Below are positions 10,301 to 18,892 of a stretch of 64,000 bases of DNA, piece after piece. Numbering within the stretch: the first letter of the stretch is position 1; the number at the start of each line of letters is the position of its first letter. The notes under the pieces are model-generated. The model had not been told where the DNA came from. It ran no database searches and worked only from the letters and a program-made list of their open reading frames with translations. The translations under genes were made by a program, and so were the position numbers. Origin of the DNA: Chrysochromulina parva (lineage: Eukaryota; Haptophyta; Prymnesiales; Chrysochromulinaceae); NCBI GenBank assembly GCA_002887195.1, contig PJAB01000007.1:1-64000 (forward strand), given 5' to 3'.

Positions 10301-12000
10301 TCTGATGGCCTCTGATGGCTTCCCACTAGCATTCCACAGATGGCCTCTCAATTGCCTCCCTCATCAGGTACGGCTCGCCTCCGAGGCCCTCCACGTGGCG
10401 CTCGCGAGGGACGACGAGGAGGCGCTCGCCCTCTGCATGCCCCACGCGCTGCCCCTACGCCCGTACATCTCGCTGATCTCGCCGGGCCTGATCGAGACCG
10501 CGGAGCAGCGCATGCATCTGCTCGCGACGGCGCGTGCCACGAGGGCGCTCGAGACGGCGCTCGCCCATGCGGAGGAGATCGGAGCCGAGAGCGTCCCCGA
10601 GGGCGCGTGGGCGGCGCTCGAGACGGCGCTCCGGCTGGCCGAGCGGGTGGGCTTGCAAGGGTTGCTCGTGCGCAAGGCGGCGGCCAAGCTCAAGGAGATG
10701 ACCGAGGCCGAGGAGGCGGCGCGGCGGGAAGCAGAGGCACTCGAGTACCTTCGCCAGGCAGAGGCAACCAAACGTGAGCAGGCGGAGCGCAGGCGACAGG
10801 TAACGTCCTCTGATGGACTCCTGATGGACTCCTGATTGGCTCATGATGGACTCCTGATTGGCTCGTGCTGGACTCCTAATGGACTCCTAATGGACTCCTG
10901 ATGGACTCCTAATGGACTCCTGATTGGCTCGTGCTGGACTCCTGATGGACTCCTAATGGACTCCTGATTGGCTCGTGCTGGACTCCTAATGGACTCCTAA
11001 TGGACTCCTGATGGACTCCTAATGGACTCCTGATTGGCTGATGATGGACACACTCATACTGGCCTTCATGCTTGGCTCATGTGGTTGACCTCGTGATGAT
11101 TGACCACTTGATGACCTCGTGATTGGCCTGGTGATGACCTCGTGATTGACCTCTTGATTGGTCTGGCAGGAGGAGGGGAAGAAGGAGAAGGAGAAGGAGG
11201 CGCGCCGTCGTGAGCGCAAGGAGGCCGAGCGAGCGGCGAAGATCAAAGAGGACGATGCACTCACGCGCGCTGCGGCGGCGCAGTCGTGGAGCATGCACAC
11301 CGCCCCCGATGGACGCAAGTACTATCACAATCCGATCACCAGCGTGACCACGTGGGACATGCCCGACGAGCTCAGGGCGAGATCGAGATCGGACGAGCTC
11401 AAGGAGCGGCAGGCAGACGAGGCGGCCGCCTCCCCGGCTCCACGGTCAAGCCACGCCTCCTCGAGCACGGCCGTGCAGCAGCCCCCGACCGAGGCGCCGC
11501 GGGCTGTGCAGCAGCCCCCCACCGAGGTGCAGCAGCCCCCCACCGAGGTGCAGCAGGCAGCATACGTCTCTCGTGTGGGCAAGCTCGATGGCGGCGACCA
11601 CGACGGCGCCTCTCGTGTGGGCAAGCTCGATGGCGGCGACCACGACGGCGCCTCTCGTGTGGGCAAGCTCGACGGCGGCGACCACGACGGCGCGACCAAC
11701 GACCCGTCGAATACGAGCGCGACCAAGGTCGAATATGAGGTCGAATATTCGAATATGAGCGCTAAGCAGCTCCGAAAGTTTTGCGCAGCGCGCAACGTCG
11801 AAGTCCCCGACGGCGCGGGTGTGGAGCAGGTGCGCGTACTCGCGCTCGCCCACCGGAACTTGCCCCCCGTGACGTGGCAGCGCACCAAGGCGCCCGACGG
11901 CCGCGACTACTACTACAACCCGAAGACCAAGATGACGAGCTGGACCAACCCCGAGCCACTCGTCTCGGACCAGCCATCCTGCCATGAGTCAGCTAGATGA
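7385..12000 (+). CDS. Eight-exon gene: PH domain, long coiled coil, SAP-like segment and two WW domains
   Basis: Exons 7385-7810, 7889-8090, 8194-8594, 8837-9015, 9182-9415, 9606-10239, 10368-10799 and 11170-12000 join in frame to 1112 residues. Exon 1 plus the start of exon 2 form a PH-like fold (GGMLHKFRKSG to EEKQIWVRGINALV). Exons 3-7 code proline-rich and then alanine/glutamate-rich coiled coil. Exon 8 has WW1 near 875-902 (QSWSMHTAPDGRKYYHNP), three 14-residue repeats near 969-1010, a SAP-like segment (MSAKQLRKFCAARNVEV), and WW2 near 1069-1098 (PDGRDYYYNPKTKMTSW). Intron 2 needs a GC donor (GCAAGG) to stay in frame and is the least certain join. The architecture suggests a phosphoinositide- and proline-motif-binding scaffold; the role is unknown. 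Confidence 0.7.
7811..7888 (+). repeat. Intron 1 of the PH/WW gene, built from telomere-like CCCTAA units
   Basis: 78 bp, GTGCTT donor and CCCTAG acceptor. The body is degenerate CCCTAA/AACCCT repeats. The acceptor AG is supplied by the last repeat (CCCTAG). Splicing restores the C-terminal helix of the PH domain (IWVRGINALV). It is interstitial, not a chromosome end, because genes continue on both sides. Confidence 0.75.
8595..8836 (+). repeat. Intron 3 of the PH/WW gene, TGATGACCTC-type tandem repeats
   Basis: 242 bp. Much of it is short repeats of the form (C)TCTGATGAC or CTCGGATGAC. The 9-mer CAGGTGGAC spans both the donor (8592-8600) and the acceptor (8834-8842), so either copy codes Val-Asp. 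Intron 2 (8091-8193) has the same repeat type. Confidence 0.8.
10800..11169 (+). repeat. Intron 7 of the PH/WW gene, TGGACTCCTRAT minisatellite
   Basis: 370 bp, the longest intron in this gene. From about 10805 to 11045 it is tandem copies of TGATGGACTCC, TAATGGACTCC and TGATTGGCTCGTGC, followed by TGATGACCTC-like units. Donor GTAACG and acceptor GGCAG; phase 0. Confidence 0.8.
11569..11694 (+). repeat. Three tandem 42-bp coding repeats
   Basis: Three near-identical 42-bp units in exon 8 of the PH/WW gene, coding the 14-mer SRVGKLDGGDHDGA three times. High identity implies recent expansion. Confidence 0.9.
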
Positions 12001-12461
12001 GGGCGCGCCCGTCGTCTCGTGGGAAGGGGGAGGGCGGGATTTGTGGCAGTGGGGGGGAGGGGGTGTGCGCGCGTGGCAATGACAACTGCTGAGACAAGAG
12101 CCAAGACCAATTGCAATACCTGTCGCGGTGTCTGGATTGCAGAACAACGGGAACGTCGCCGGCGTGTCTCGTCTGTGGGCGGCGGCAGCGCGTGAGGTGC
12201 TTGCCGTTTTCGTCTCGTGGTAGCGTAGAACGGCCGCGGCAGCCGGATTTTTTTCGAAAGGCGAAAGGCGAAAGACGAAAGGCGAAAGACGAAAGGCCAC
12301 GATTCCACAATGACGATCCGCGTACCACGATTCCACAATGTGATGAATCGGTCAAGTCCGCGTTACACGAAGCTGACTCGCCCCCGGTCACCTACACAGG
12401 TCACCACCCCTTGCAGATGCGCCATTCGGGGCCATTAGAGGTCATTAGGGGCCATGAGAGG
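12001..12461. other. Intergenic between convergent genes
   Basis: Shared 3' flank of the PH/WW gene and the dehydratase gene. It holds a GGCGAAA/GACGAAA array at 12255-12297, two copies of ACGATTCCACAATG near 12298-12340, and a 27-bp segment (12399-12425) that repeats the dehydratase gene end at 12460-12486. No separate gene. Confidence 0.6.
12255..12297. repeat. GGCGAAA/GACGAAA heptamer array
   Basis: About six tandem heptamers, intergenic, of no known function. Confidence 0.85.
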
Positions 12462-13933
12462 TCACCACCCCTTGCAGATGCGCCATGTATCGATGATCGT
12501 GCGGTCGGTCGGCTCGGCGACGACGTACACGTGCTGGTGCTGGTGCGTCGCGGCGCACGAGTGGTGCGGCGCGATGGCGAGCAGGCTACCAATCGGGTAC
12601 CGAGCGTACTCGAGAGGAGCGCCATCCGCCGTGCTCACCTCACCGCACTCCTGCTTGAGATTGGAGATGCAATTAGGGAGGCAATCAGGGAGGCAATCAG
12701 GGATCATCATCTCACCTGCTTGAGATTGGAGATGCGTAGCTCGGGGTGCTCGGGGAACCCGCCGTAGCCGGTGGCAGCGCCCTGTCAGAGGTCATTAGGG
12801 GCCATTAGAGGTCAGTCCAGCCGTCCGAGGTCATTCGAGGCCATTAGAGGTCATTCGACGCAATCAGAAGCGATTCGCACTCGGGTGGAGCATCCTGTCA
12901 TTAGAGCCATTAGAGGTCATTAGAGGCAATCAGAGGCGATTCGCACTTGGGCGGAGCATCCTGTCATTAGAGCCATTAGAGGTCATTAGAGGCAATCAGA
13001 GGCGATTCGCACTTGGGCGGAGCATCCTGTCCAGCCACAGTCGATGAGGAGGGTGTTCGAGGACGGGTAGTGACCAACGACGCGAGTGAGGACCCTGACT
13101 GCCACGTCGCGCACCGCACACGTGCCGAGCGCCACTTGCGTCATGTCATAGTACAGAAAGTTGCCCGGGTGCATCTCGTCGATCCCATCGAGGTGACTCG
13201 GGGCAAGGCAGCACGTGGGAGTCGACCCCACTCCCGCCAAAGGCACATTGAGGCCGATGGAACGCAGCTTGTGTGCGAAGCCCACGGTGACGTCGCGCTC
13301 CTGCTCGGCAATGCGCACGATCTCGGCCGCGTTCGCCGCGTCATACGAGTGGCCGCCATGCGTGTAGATGCCCGCGAGCGTCGTCACGCCGCTCTCCGCG
13401 AGCATGTGCACCAGCGCCACACTCGACGGATCGTTGGGATCGCAGCCATCGCGGTGGTACCCGCAGTCGACGCCCACGAAGACGCTGAGCGGGCGCGCGA
13501 GCATCTGCTCACGCACCTCGGGCCGTGACAAGCGCGCGATCAGAGCGGCCGCCTGCTCAGCGTGGTCTATCATCACGTGAAATTGTGCAAGCCCAGCGTG
13601 CAGCTTCTCCACGTCGTCCACCTTGTCGGCGGTGAGTGGCACCGCGTAGAGGATGTCATCGAAGCCAGCATCCGCAAAAAACTTGGCCTCAGCAATCGTG
13701 GAGACGGTCACACGCCGGCGCGTCCCGCCAGTTGCAATCACCCCTGCTTCAACCGTCTTGCAAGTTTTCAGGTGCGGCCGCAAGGAGCAGCCTAGTTCCT
13801 CTGCGCGCACTCGCATTCGTGCCGCATTCGCTTCCAGCGTAGAGCGATAGCACACTAGCGCAGGCGTCCTAACGTCGTCGAGCGTTAGTGCCTTGATAAC
13901 GACGAGAGTCGAGAAGATGAAAGCAAGCAGCAT
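12462..13933 (-). CDS. D-serine dehydratase-like PLP/Zn enzyme (DSD1 family, alanine-racemase fold)
   Basis: Exons 13933-13013, 12781-12716 and 12650-12462 join to 391 residues. ATG 13933 opens a hydrophobic N-terminus (MLLAFIFSTLVVIKAL), either a signal anchor or a leader. The fold-type III PLP motif RPHLKTCK (Lys near residue 56) is the family hallmark; it is usually PHxKTHK. VGVDCGYHRDGCDP, GIYTHGGHSYD and LIDCGWTG follow. The spliced C-terminal domain reads GYGGFPEHPELRISNLKQ and then APHHSCAAT, whose His and Cys match the Zn ligands of eukaryotic D-serine dehydratases. Likely reaction: D-serine (or D-threonine) to an oxo-acid plus ammonia. Without splicing the C-terminal domain is lost, which supports both introns. 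The terminal exon may have one more alternative ending. Confidence 0.85.
12651..12715 (-). repeat. 65-bp intron ending in a copy of the preceding exon end (dehydratase intron 2)
   Basis: On the minus strand the last 20 exon bases (12735-12716) recur exactly as the last 20 intron bases (12670-12651). The intron starts GTGAGA and ends AAGCAG. The middle is three AATCAGGGAGGC-type units. Splicing at the two identical copies gives the conserved frame. Confidence 0.9.
12782..13012 (-). repeat. Dehydratase intron 1 with 66-bp tandem units
   Basis: 231 bp. Units 12871-12936 and 12937-13002 are 66-bp tandem copies, and a third partial copy (13003-13031) runs across the donor into exon 1. Each unit therefore carries a copy of the last exon bases (GATGCTCCGCCCAA core) plus the donor GTGCGAATCG, preceded by an AG. 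The donor is in the copy next to the exon; the acceptor is GACAG at 12786-12782. Confidence 0.8.
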
Positions 13934-14041
13934 GCTGGGCCAATGCAGCACAAGCGCTTCGAGGGTTTGTGAATTCACAGTCCACCTCAAGCGCCGTTAC
14001 GGGCACATCTGCGTCACACCAAAACACCGCGGCAACTGCCA

Positions 14042-15898
14042 CTACCGTACCGCATCCGATGCCATGTGCGAGGCGAGCTTGGGATCCACGAAGCCGTGCA
14101 TGCACGCCATCAGCTCATCCTCTGTGGCCTCCTCCTGAGCCGTCTGCAGGGCCTGTAGGGCTGCCTCCGCCGAGGGGTGCTCGCTGAGCAAGAGCCACGG
14201 CCTCGAGCGGAAGCACTCGACGAACGCCACGCAAAAGTGCGCCCAGCGCACGATGAGCGTTGCGTCGAGCGATCCGTGGAATCGACGAAACTCAAGGGTG
14301 CCGTGCTTGCGGATCGCCATCAGGTTGATCGAGCACTGGCGTGTCAGTGCCTCTGCGGGGCTACTCAGTCCAAAGAGGCGTCCGATCTTGTGCTGCTCCG
14401 AGAGCTCCTCGAAGCCGTCCGCGTGCACCACCGTCCACACCGCGCGCACGAAGCTCGGCACATCGTATCTCGCTCGCATCTCGGCATCTGAGATCATCTC
14501 CGGGTTCATCTCCGGGGTTATCTCCGGGGCCTCTGCTGGAGCATCGCCCGCAACGGCGCTCGCACTTGTGGCAGGCCTCGGACCCTCTGCGGCAGAGTTG
14601 CCACTGGGAGGCATCCCGACGTCTCCAGCGTAGACCCATGGGTCCTCGAGCGAGCCCATCTCTGCACCCGTCGCGAGCAGCGGCGCGCACGAAGGCTCAC
14701 TCCACATCCACGAGCGAGCAAACCGGAGCGTCACCTGATCGAAGCGGATCCACGCGAACAGCACGCCGAGTAGCTCCACGGCGCTCAGAAGGGTGCCTCC
14801 CGCAGCGGGGTTGCGCACATTGACGTGGACGTGGATCGCTGTTGCGGAATGGCCCACGGCCGAGATCGAGGTCGCCGCTGCACCCGTCGAAGCAAGGGCC
14901 CCGCTCACAAATGCGGCAATCTCGAGGGCCGCGTCGGCCACAAAGCGCAGCTCGTGGGGCGGCGACGGCGATTGGAATTCGGACTTCATGATCGCGCCGC
15001 GCCGTAACAGCATGTGCAGGCTGCGCATTCGCGCATCGGCTCGAACGCGCGGGTCGCTGATGGTGTTGAGGCCTTCGGTCGCCTCCAGCATGCGCTCCGC
15101 CAACCCCTCGGGCGTCGCTAAGATGGCTGGATCTATGGTAGCGGTCCAGGCCTCGCAGCGCCGCAGCGCAGAGCGCAGTGGCTCAAGGGAAGCATGCCCG
15201 TCAGGTGCTCCGGCGGTCGGTTCAAGCAGATGGTGGAGCGCCGCACGCATCTGCGCGACCTTGAGAGAGTTGCCAATCGCATCACGCGCAGCCTCCGTGA
15301 GGTACTCGAGCTCAAGACCGAAGCCTCGCGCGAGCGTGGCCGGGTGCGCGGGCAGTGGAGGCGCGCGGGCCTCGGCGGATTGGATGCGCGAGAGGAGGCT
15401 CCACGCGTCCATGGGCGAGCAGAGCACGGGATCAAAGGTGGTGGACTCTGCCATTGAAATCGAAGTGGACGGCTTGGCACCCAACGGTGGCAGCACTAGC
15501 CCGTGCAAACTGGCGCCGGCTGTCGGTGGCGCCAGCACATGGAGCCAGCGAGAGCCACCGTGCCATCGCAACTCGGCCAGGTACGAAGTTCCTGCGCATG
15601 CACCATGCCGACCAAACTTTACGCTAAGAGGTTGCGAGCACTCGCCGGTCACACCTGACACCTCCTTGCCGAGTAAGCGAATGGTAAGCCGGCACGAGCC
15701 GTGCCAACGAACGGCGGATCCCCACTCGACCCAAACGGCCATTTCAGGAGCATTGAGTAAAGCACTCCGCGCATCAGTCGGGAGCAGTTCCTGCTGCATG
15801 GACAGAGCTTGCGGGCACGAGCATCGAAGGAATGGTGCGCCATCGTAAAAGTTTGAGCAGATATCGCCGACACGGTTAGCTGGCAGGTCGTCGTTCAT
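14042..15898 (-). CDS. Putative amidoligase (COOH-NH2 ligase, Amidoligase_2-like)
   Basis: 618 residues from ATG 15898, no intron needed. Motifs fit the amidoligase branch of the glutamine-synthetase/GCS superfamily: FGLELEYL near residue 192, EFQSPSPPHELRF near 312, HVHVNVRNP near 355 and GTLEFRRFHGSLDATLIVRW near 530. The acidic, histidine and arginine positions are those expected for Mg-ATP and substrate binding. The first 150 residues are unlike the family and may be a separate domain. Family members are thought to form peptide or isopeptide amide bonds, often in bacterial modification operons. The substrate here is unknown. It lies about 110 bp upstream of, and on the same strand as, the D-amino-acid dehydratase-like gene. 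Confidence 0.65.
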   Translation of the reverse strand: MNDDLPANRVGDICSNFYDGAPFLRCSCPQALSMQQELLPTDARSALLNAPEMAVWVEWGSAVRWHGSCRLTIRLLGKEVSGVTGECSQPLSVKFGRHGACAGTSYLAELRWHGGSRWLHVLAPPTAGASLHGLVLPPLGAKPSTSISMAESTTFDPVLCSPMDAWSLLSRIQSAEARAPPLPAHPATLARGFGLELEYLTEAARDAIGNSLKVAQMRAALHHLLEPTAGAPDGHASLEPLRSALRRCEAWTATIDPAILATPEGLAERMLEATEGLNTISDPRVRADARMRSLHMLLRRGAIMKSEFQSPSPPHELRFVADAALEIAAFVSGALASTGAAATSISAVGHSATAIHVHVNVRNPAAGGTLLSAVELLGVLFAWIRFDQVTLRFARSWMWSEPSCAPLLATGAEMGSLEDPWVYAGDVGMPPSGNSAAEGPRPATSASAVAGDAPAEAPEITPEMNPEMISDAEMRARYDVPSFVRAVWTVVHADGFEELSEQHKIGRLFGLSSPAEALTRQCSINLMAIRKHGTLEFRRFHGSLDATLIVRWAHFCVAFVECFRSRPWLLLSEHPSAEAALQALQTAQEEATEDELMACMHGFVDPKLASHMASDAVR

Positions 15899-16144
15899 AT
15901 TGAGATTGTGGCTGTCGGTCGGTCGGTGTCAAGAGGTCAAGGAGCGCGTGCGTCGCGTCGGCCCTTCATTTTGCGTTGCGACGATTCCTCCATAAGGCAA
16001 GTCGATCCATTTGGCCTTCACAGTCTGTCCGATGCGGATGCTCAGACAAGGACTTTATGATTTGTCGAGTTGGCGTCGGCAAATTAACGTGAACGTGAAC
16101 GGCGGCAAAGGAGCGGTTATTTCTTTCCGAACTCTTGTAACGTC
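15899..16144. promoter_or_regulatory. Probable shared divergent promoter region
   Basis: 246 bp separate the ATGs of the amidoligase-like gene (minus) and the EF-hand gene (plus). Divergence and spacing are seen; promoter function is inferred. No TATA box stands out. Confidence 0.4.
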
Positions 16145-18475
16145 ATGTCGGCTGGACCCTCTCCGCTGCCCACTCTCGCGGAGAGCGGGGTTCGGGTTCG
16201 GGTGACATCAGATAGCGCACAGGAGACGTCTGCCAGGGAAGTATCGGAGTTGCCATCACCGCATTTCGGGTGGAAACTGCTCCGCGCGAATTTCGATGAG
16301 GATGAGCTCGCGGCGTCCTGGTCAGAAGTGATGACGAGTGCCCGGGATGCAGCAGCAGCCGCGCGTGCAGCCGCCGCGGCGGCGGCAAAGCGACCGCCGC
16401 CGCCGCCGCAAAAGCTTTCGGCACTGCCTGCGAGCCTTTCACCTCCAAAAGGGGTTCCCTTGACCCACGCTGTGCCTGCTGCCGATGAGTCAACGGACGT
16501 GTCGCACTGGAAGTGGGCTTTCAAGGCGCTCGAGCAGCGCAACCGTGAGCTCCTGAGCGAGAACACGGCCCTGCACGCGAAGAACAAGGAGCTCGAGAAG
16601 CAGTCGAGCTTGGTGCAAGCAGCGCTGAACGCTGCGGTCGAGGCGAAGCTGCCTGCGCAACGAAGTGGTGGAGTCCTATCGCCACGCCGGCCATCCGTCG
16701 CATTCCTTACGGATGGCGCCAGCCCCGGCGCTGAGTCGCCTCGTGTCGTCATCGTCGTCGGTGGCGGCGGCAGCGGCGGCGGCGGCAGCGGCGGCAGCTT
16801 TGCCACCCCGGGCGGCGCAGCCTCGCGCGCGGCGCGGGCGGCGCGCGCGCTGCCAGCACTACCAGAGCCGGGATCGGGCAGCCGGGCAGCCGGGTACGCG
16901 GCCAGACACGCCGGGCAGAAAGCCTCGCCGTCGCCGCCGCCGCCGTCGCAGAAGAAGCCAGAAGAAGGCGCAGCTTCCATACCGGTAGCTACTAGGGCTC
17001 GGTATGGTGGCAGAGCGAAGGAAGACATGGGAGGAGGAGGAGGAGGTGGATTGCCTCCGCTGCCGACGCCGGGTCGCGGGCGGCGGGGCGCGCCCGAACC
17101 TGTCGGGCCATCTAAGGATGCTCGTGCGCGCGCGTATGCTGCCAAGCAGCGCGAGCTTCTACGATGGCGCGCCGAGAGGCATGCTCGCGTGCAGCTGGAC
17201 GAGGAAGGGGACGAAGCCAACGACGCCGCTCATCAGGCCGATGACGAGGCCGGCTCGCCGAGTCCAAAGCTCAGCGTGCCGCGCCGGCGACAGCAGCCTC
17301 GGCCGTTGCAGGCGGCCACCGGGGCGCAGCCGGGAGAGTCGCAGGCGCCGGCGCCACCGCCTCCGCCAGCGCCGAGGTCCGAAGCACCGGCCCGTCGATA
17401 CATTCCACCGCCCGAGGGTCGTAAGCCGAAGCCAAAGCCCGTCGCCGCACCCGAGCCTGCGGATACCTTCGTCGATGACTCAACGCTCTCATTCGACGAG
17501 TTCACTGCGCTCGTGGCCACCCTCGAGCCCAAGCGCGACTTTTCCGACGCGGACCTCTCGCGTCGGTTTGATGAGCTCAAGCCGAGTGCAGACGGGCGCG
17601 TGTTTGCGCAGGACGTGCGACTCACCTTGCTCTGGGAGGCATTGTCGCGCAAGGCCGGGCGCGTGATCGACCTCTTCCGAAAATGGGACGACGACGGCTC
17701 GGGTAGCGTCGATGCAGACGAGTTCGGACGCGCACTCTCGCAGCTTGGATTCGTATTCTCGTCCAGGGACACCGCATTCATCTTTGAGCACCTCGACGTC
17801 GACGGCTCGGGAACGGTCGACTACAACGAGCTCAACTCGCGGCTGCGCCCAAAGACGATGGCCCGGCAACTGTACAAGCTGCGCACCGACGCGAGTCTCA
17901 AGCGCGGCGCCGCGCGCATGAACCTTCAGGGCGGCAAGCAGACTTTGGACCTGTCGCCGGGCGCGCCTCCCGTGCAGGAACAGATCCAGGCGATCATCAT
18001 GGCCAATCGGCTGCGCATCCTCGATACCTTTCGTATGTGGGACGTGGACGGAGACGGCGCCATCTCTTGCGAGGAATTTGCCGACGCCTTCGCTGCCCTC
18101 GGCTACGCCGCGGCGCGTGCGGACCTCGATGCGGTCTTCGACCGCTTTGATCAGGACGGCTCTGGGCGTGTGGACTACCTTGAGATGTCCGCGCAGCTCC
18201 GTCCAGGTAAGCGCCACCACAACGCGCCACGACCACAACGACCACCAGCCGCCACGCCCGCCGCAGCGCCCGCCGCAGCGCCTGCCGCAGCGCCTGCCGC
18301 AGCGCCCGCCGCTGGCCCCGCCGCTGGCGCCGTCGCTGGCGAAAGTAGTAGCTCTCCGCAGAACGCGGCGGCGGCAGACCAGGCAAGCACCGAGGCCGCT
18401 GCAACCGACGGGCTACCTGCCGTAGACGCCTCGGCTGAGGCGCCGCCCGAGGCTGCGGAAGCGCTGCTTGAATGA
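16145..18475 (+). CDS. Calmodulin-like protein with four EF-hands and a long disordered N-terminus
   Basis: 776 residues from ATG 16145. Residues 1-420 are Ala/Pro/Gly-rich, with one short coiled coil near 120-165 (ALEQRNRELLSENTALHAKNKELEKQ). Four canonical EF-hands follow, in two pairs: DDDGSGSVDADE near 514, DVDGSGTVDYNE near 552, DVDGDGAISCEE near 631 and DQDGSGRVDYLE near 668. All loops keep the position 1, 3, 5 and 12 ligands. The tail is a PAAA repeat then acidic. Likely a Ca2+ sensor or cytoskeletal adaptor; the partner is unknown. Confidence 0.8.
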   Translation: MSAGPSPLPTLAESGVRVRVTSDSAQETSAREVSELPSPHFGWKLLRANFDEDELAASWSEVMTSARDAAAAARAAAAAAAKRPPPPPQKLSALPASLSPPKGVPLTHAVPAADESTDVSHWKWAFKALEQRNRELLSENTALHAKNKELEKQSSLVQAALNAAVEAKLPAQRSGGVLSPRRPSVAFLTDGASPGAESPRVVIVVGGGGSGGGGSGGSFATPGGAASRAARAARALPALPEPGSGSRAAGYAARHAGQKASPSPPPPSQKKPEEGAASIPVATRARYGGRAKEDMGGGGGGGLPPLPTPGRGRRGAPEPVGPSKDARARAYAAKQRELLRWRAERHARVQLDEEGDEANDAAHQADDEAGSPSPKLSVPRRRQQPRPLQAATGAQPGESQAPAPPPPPAPRSEAPARRYIPPPEGRKPKPKPVAAPEPADTFVDDSTLSFDEFTALVATLEPKRDFSDADLSRRFDELKPSADGRVFAQDVRLTLLWEALSRKAGRVIDLFRKWDDDGSGSVDADEFGRALSQLGFVFSSRDTAFIFEHLDVDGSGTVDYNELNSRLRPKTMARQLYKLRTDASLKRGAARMNLQGGKQTLDLSPGAPPVQEQIQAIIMANRLRILDTFRMWDVDGDGAISCEEFADAFAALGYAAARADLDAVFDRFDQDGSGRVDYLEMSAQLRPGKRHHNAPRPQRPPAATPAAAPAAAPAAAPAAAPAAGPAAGAVAGESSSSPQNAAAADQASTEAAATDGLPAVDASAEAPPEAAEALLE

Positions 18476-18892
18476 GTACGATCACCATCGTGAGCGAGTT
18501 CGTCTCCGGCGGCTACAACCTATGTGAACTGAAGTATCCCGAGCGTTCGAGGCTTTTCAGCGCCCATGCCGATAGTCGGTCATGAAAAGGTGTGCTTGTC
18601 GCGGCTGTGTGTTCGTACCGACCGTGAAGAGGCTCTAGTCGTCAGCAAAATATATCGTGAGGTTGGCGAGAATATTCAATATATCGGCGCATTTAATCCA
18701 ACCGTCGTCGCGAGATACAGCCTAGGTGCGGTGGGACTCGAGTCTCGGACAGTCGACTGTGTTAGTCAAGCCAGAACCGGGTGGGCGGTGGCCGGGCGGA
18801 CCGACCGCGCCGGAACTCCAGCTGCACCGCAGCAGCGCCAAACGGACCCGACCCTGTGCACCGACCCCATCAGAGGGTAACGGTCGGCTCCA
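18476..18892. other. Intergenic between convergent genes
   Basis: 3' flanks of the EF-hand and kinase genes. An AT-richer patch near 18645-18700 (ATATATCG, GAATATTCAATATATC) stands out from the GC-rich surroundings and might hold cleavage signals. No gene supported. Confidence 0.5.

Noticed and set aside
8104..11160. CRISPR-like array from regular short repeats
   Set aside because: Units are directly tandem without unique spacers and lie in introns of a eukaryotic gene.
14042..15898. Bacterial contamination carrying an amidoligase
   Set aside because: GC bias and spacing match neighbours, and flanking genes are spliced eukaryotic genes.
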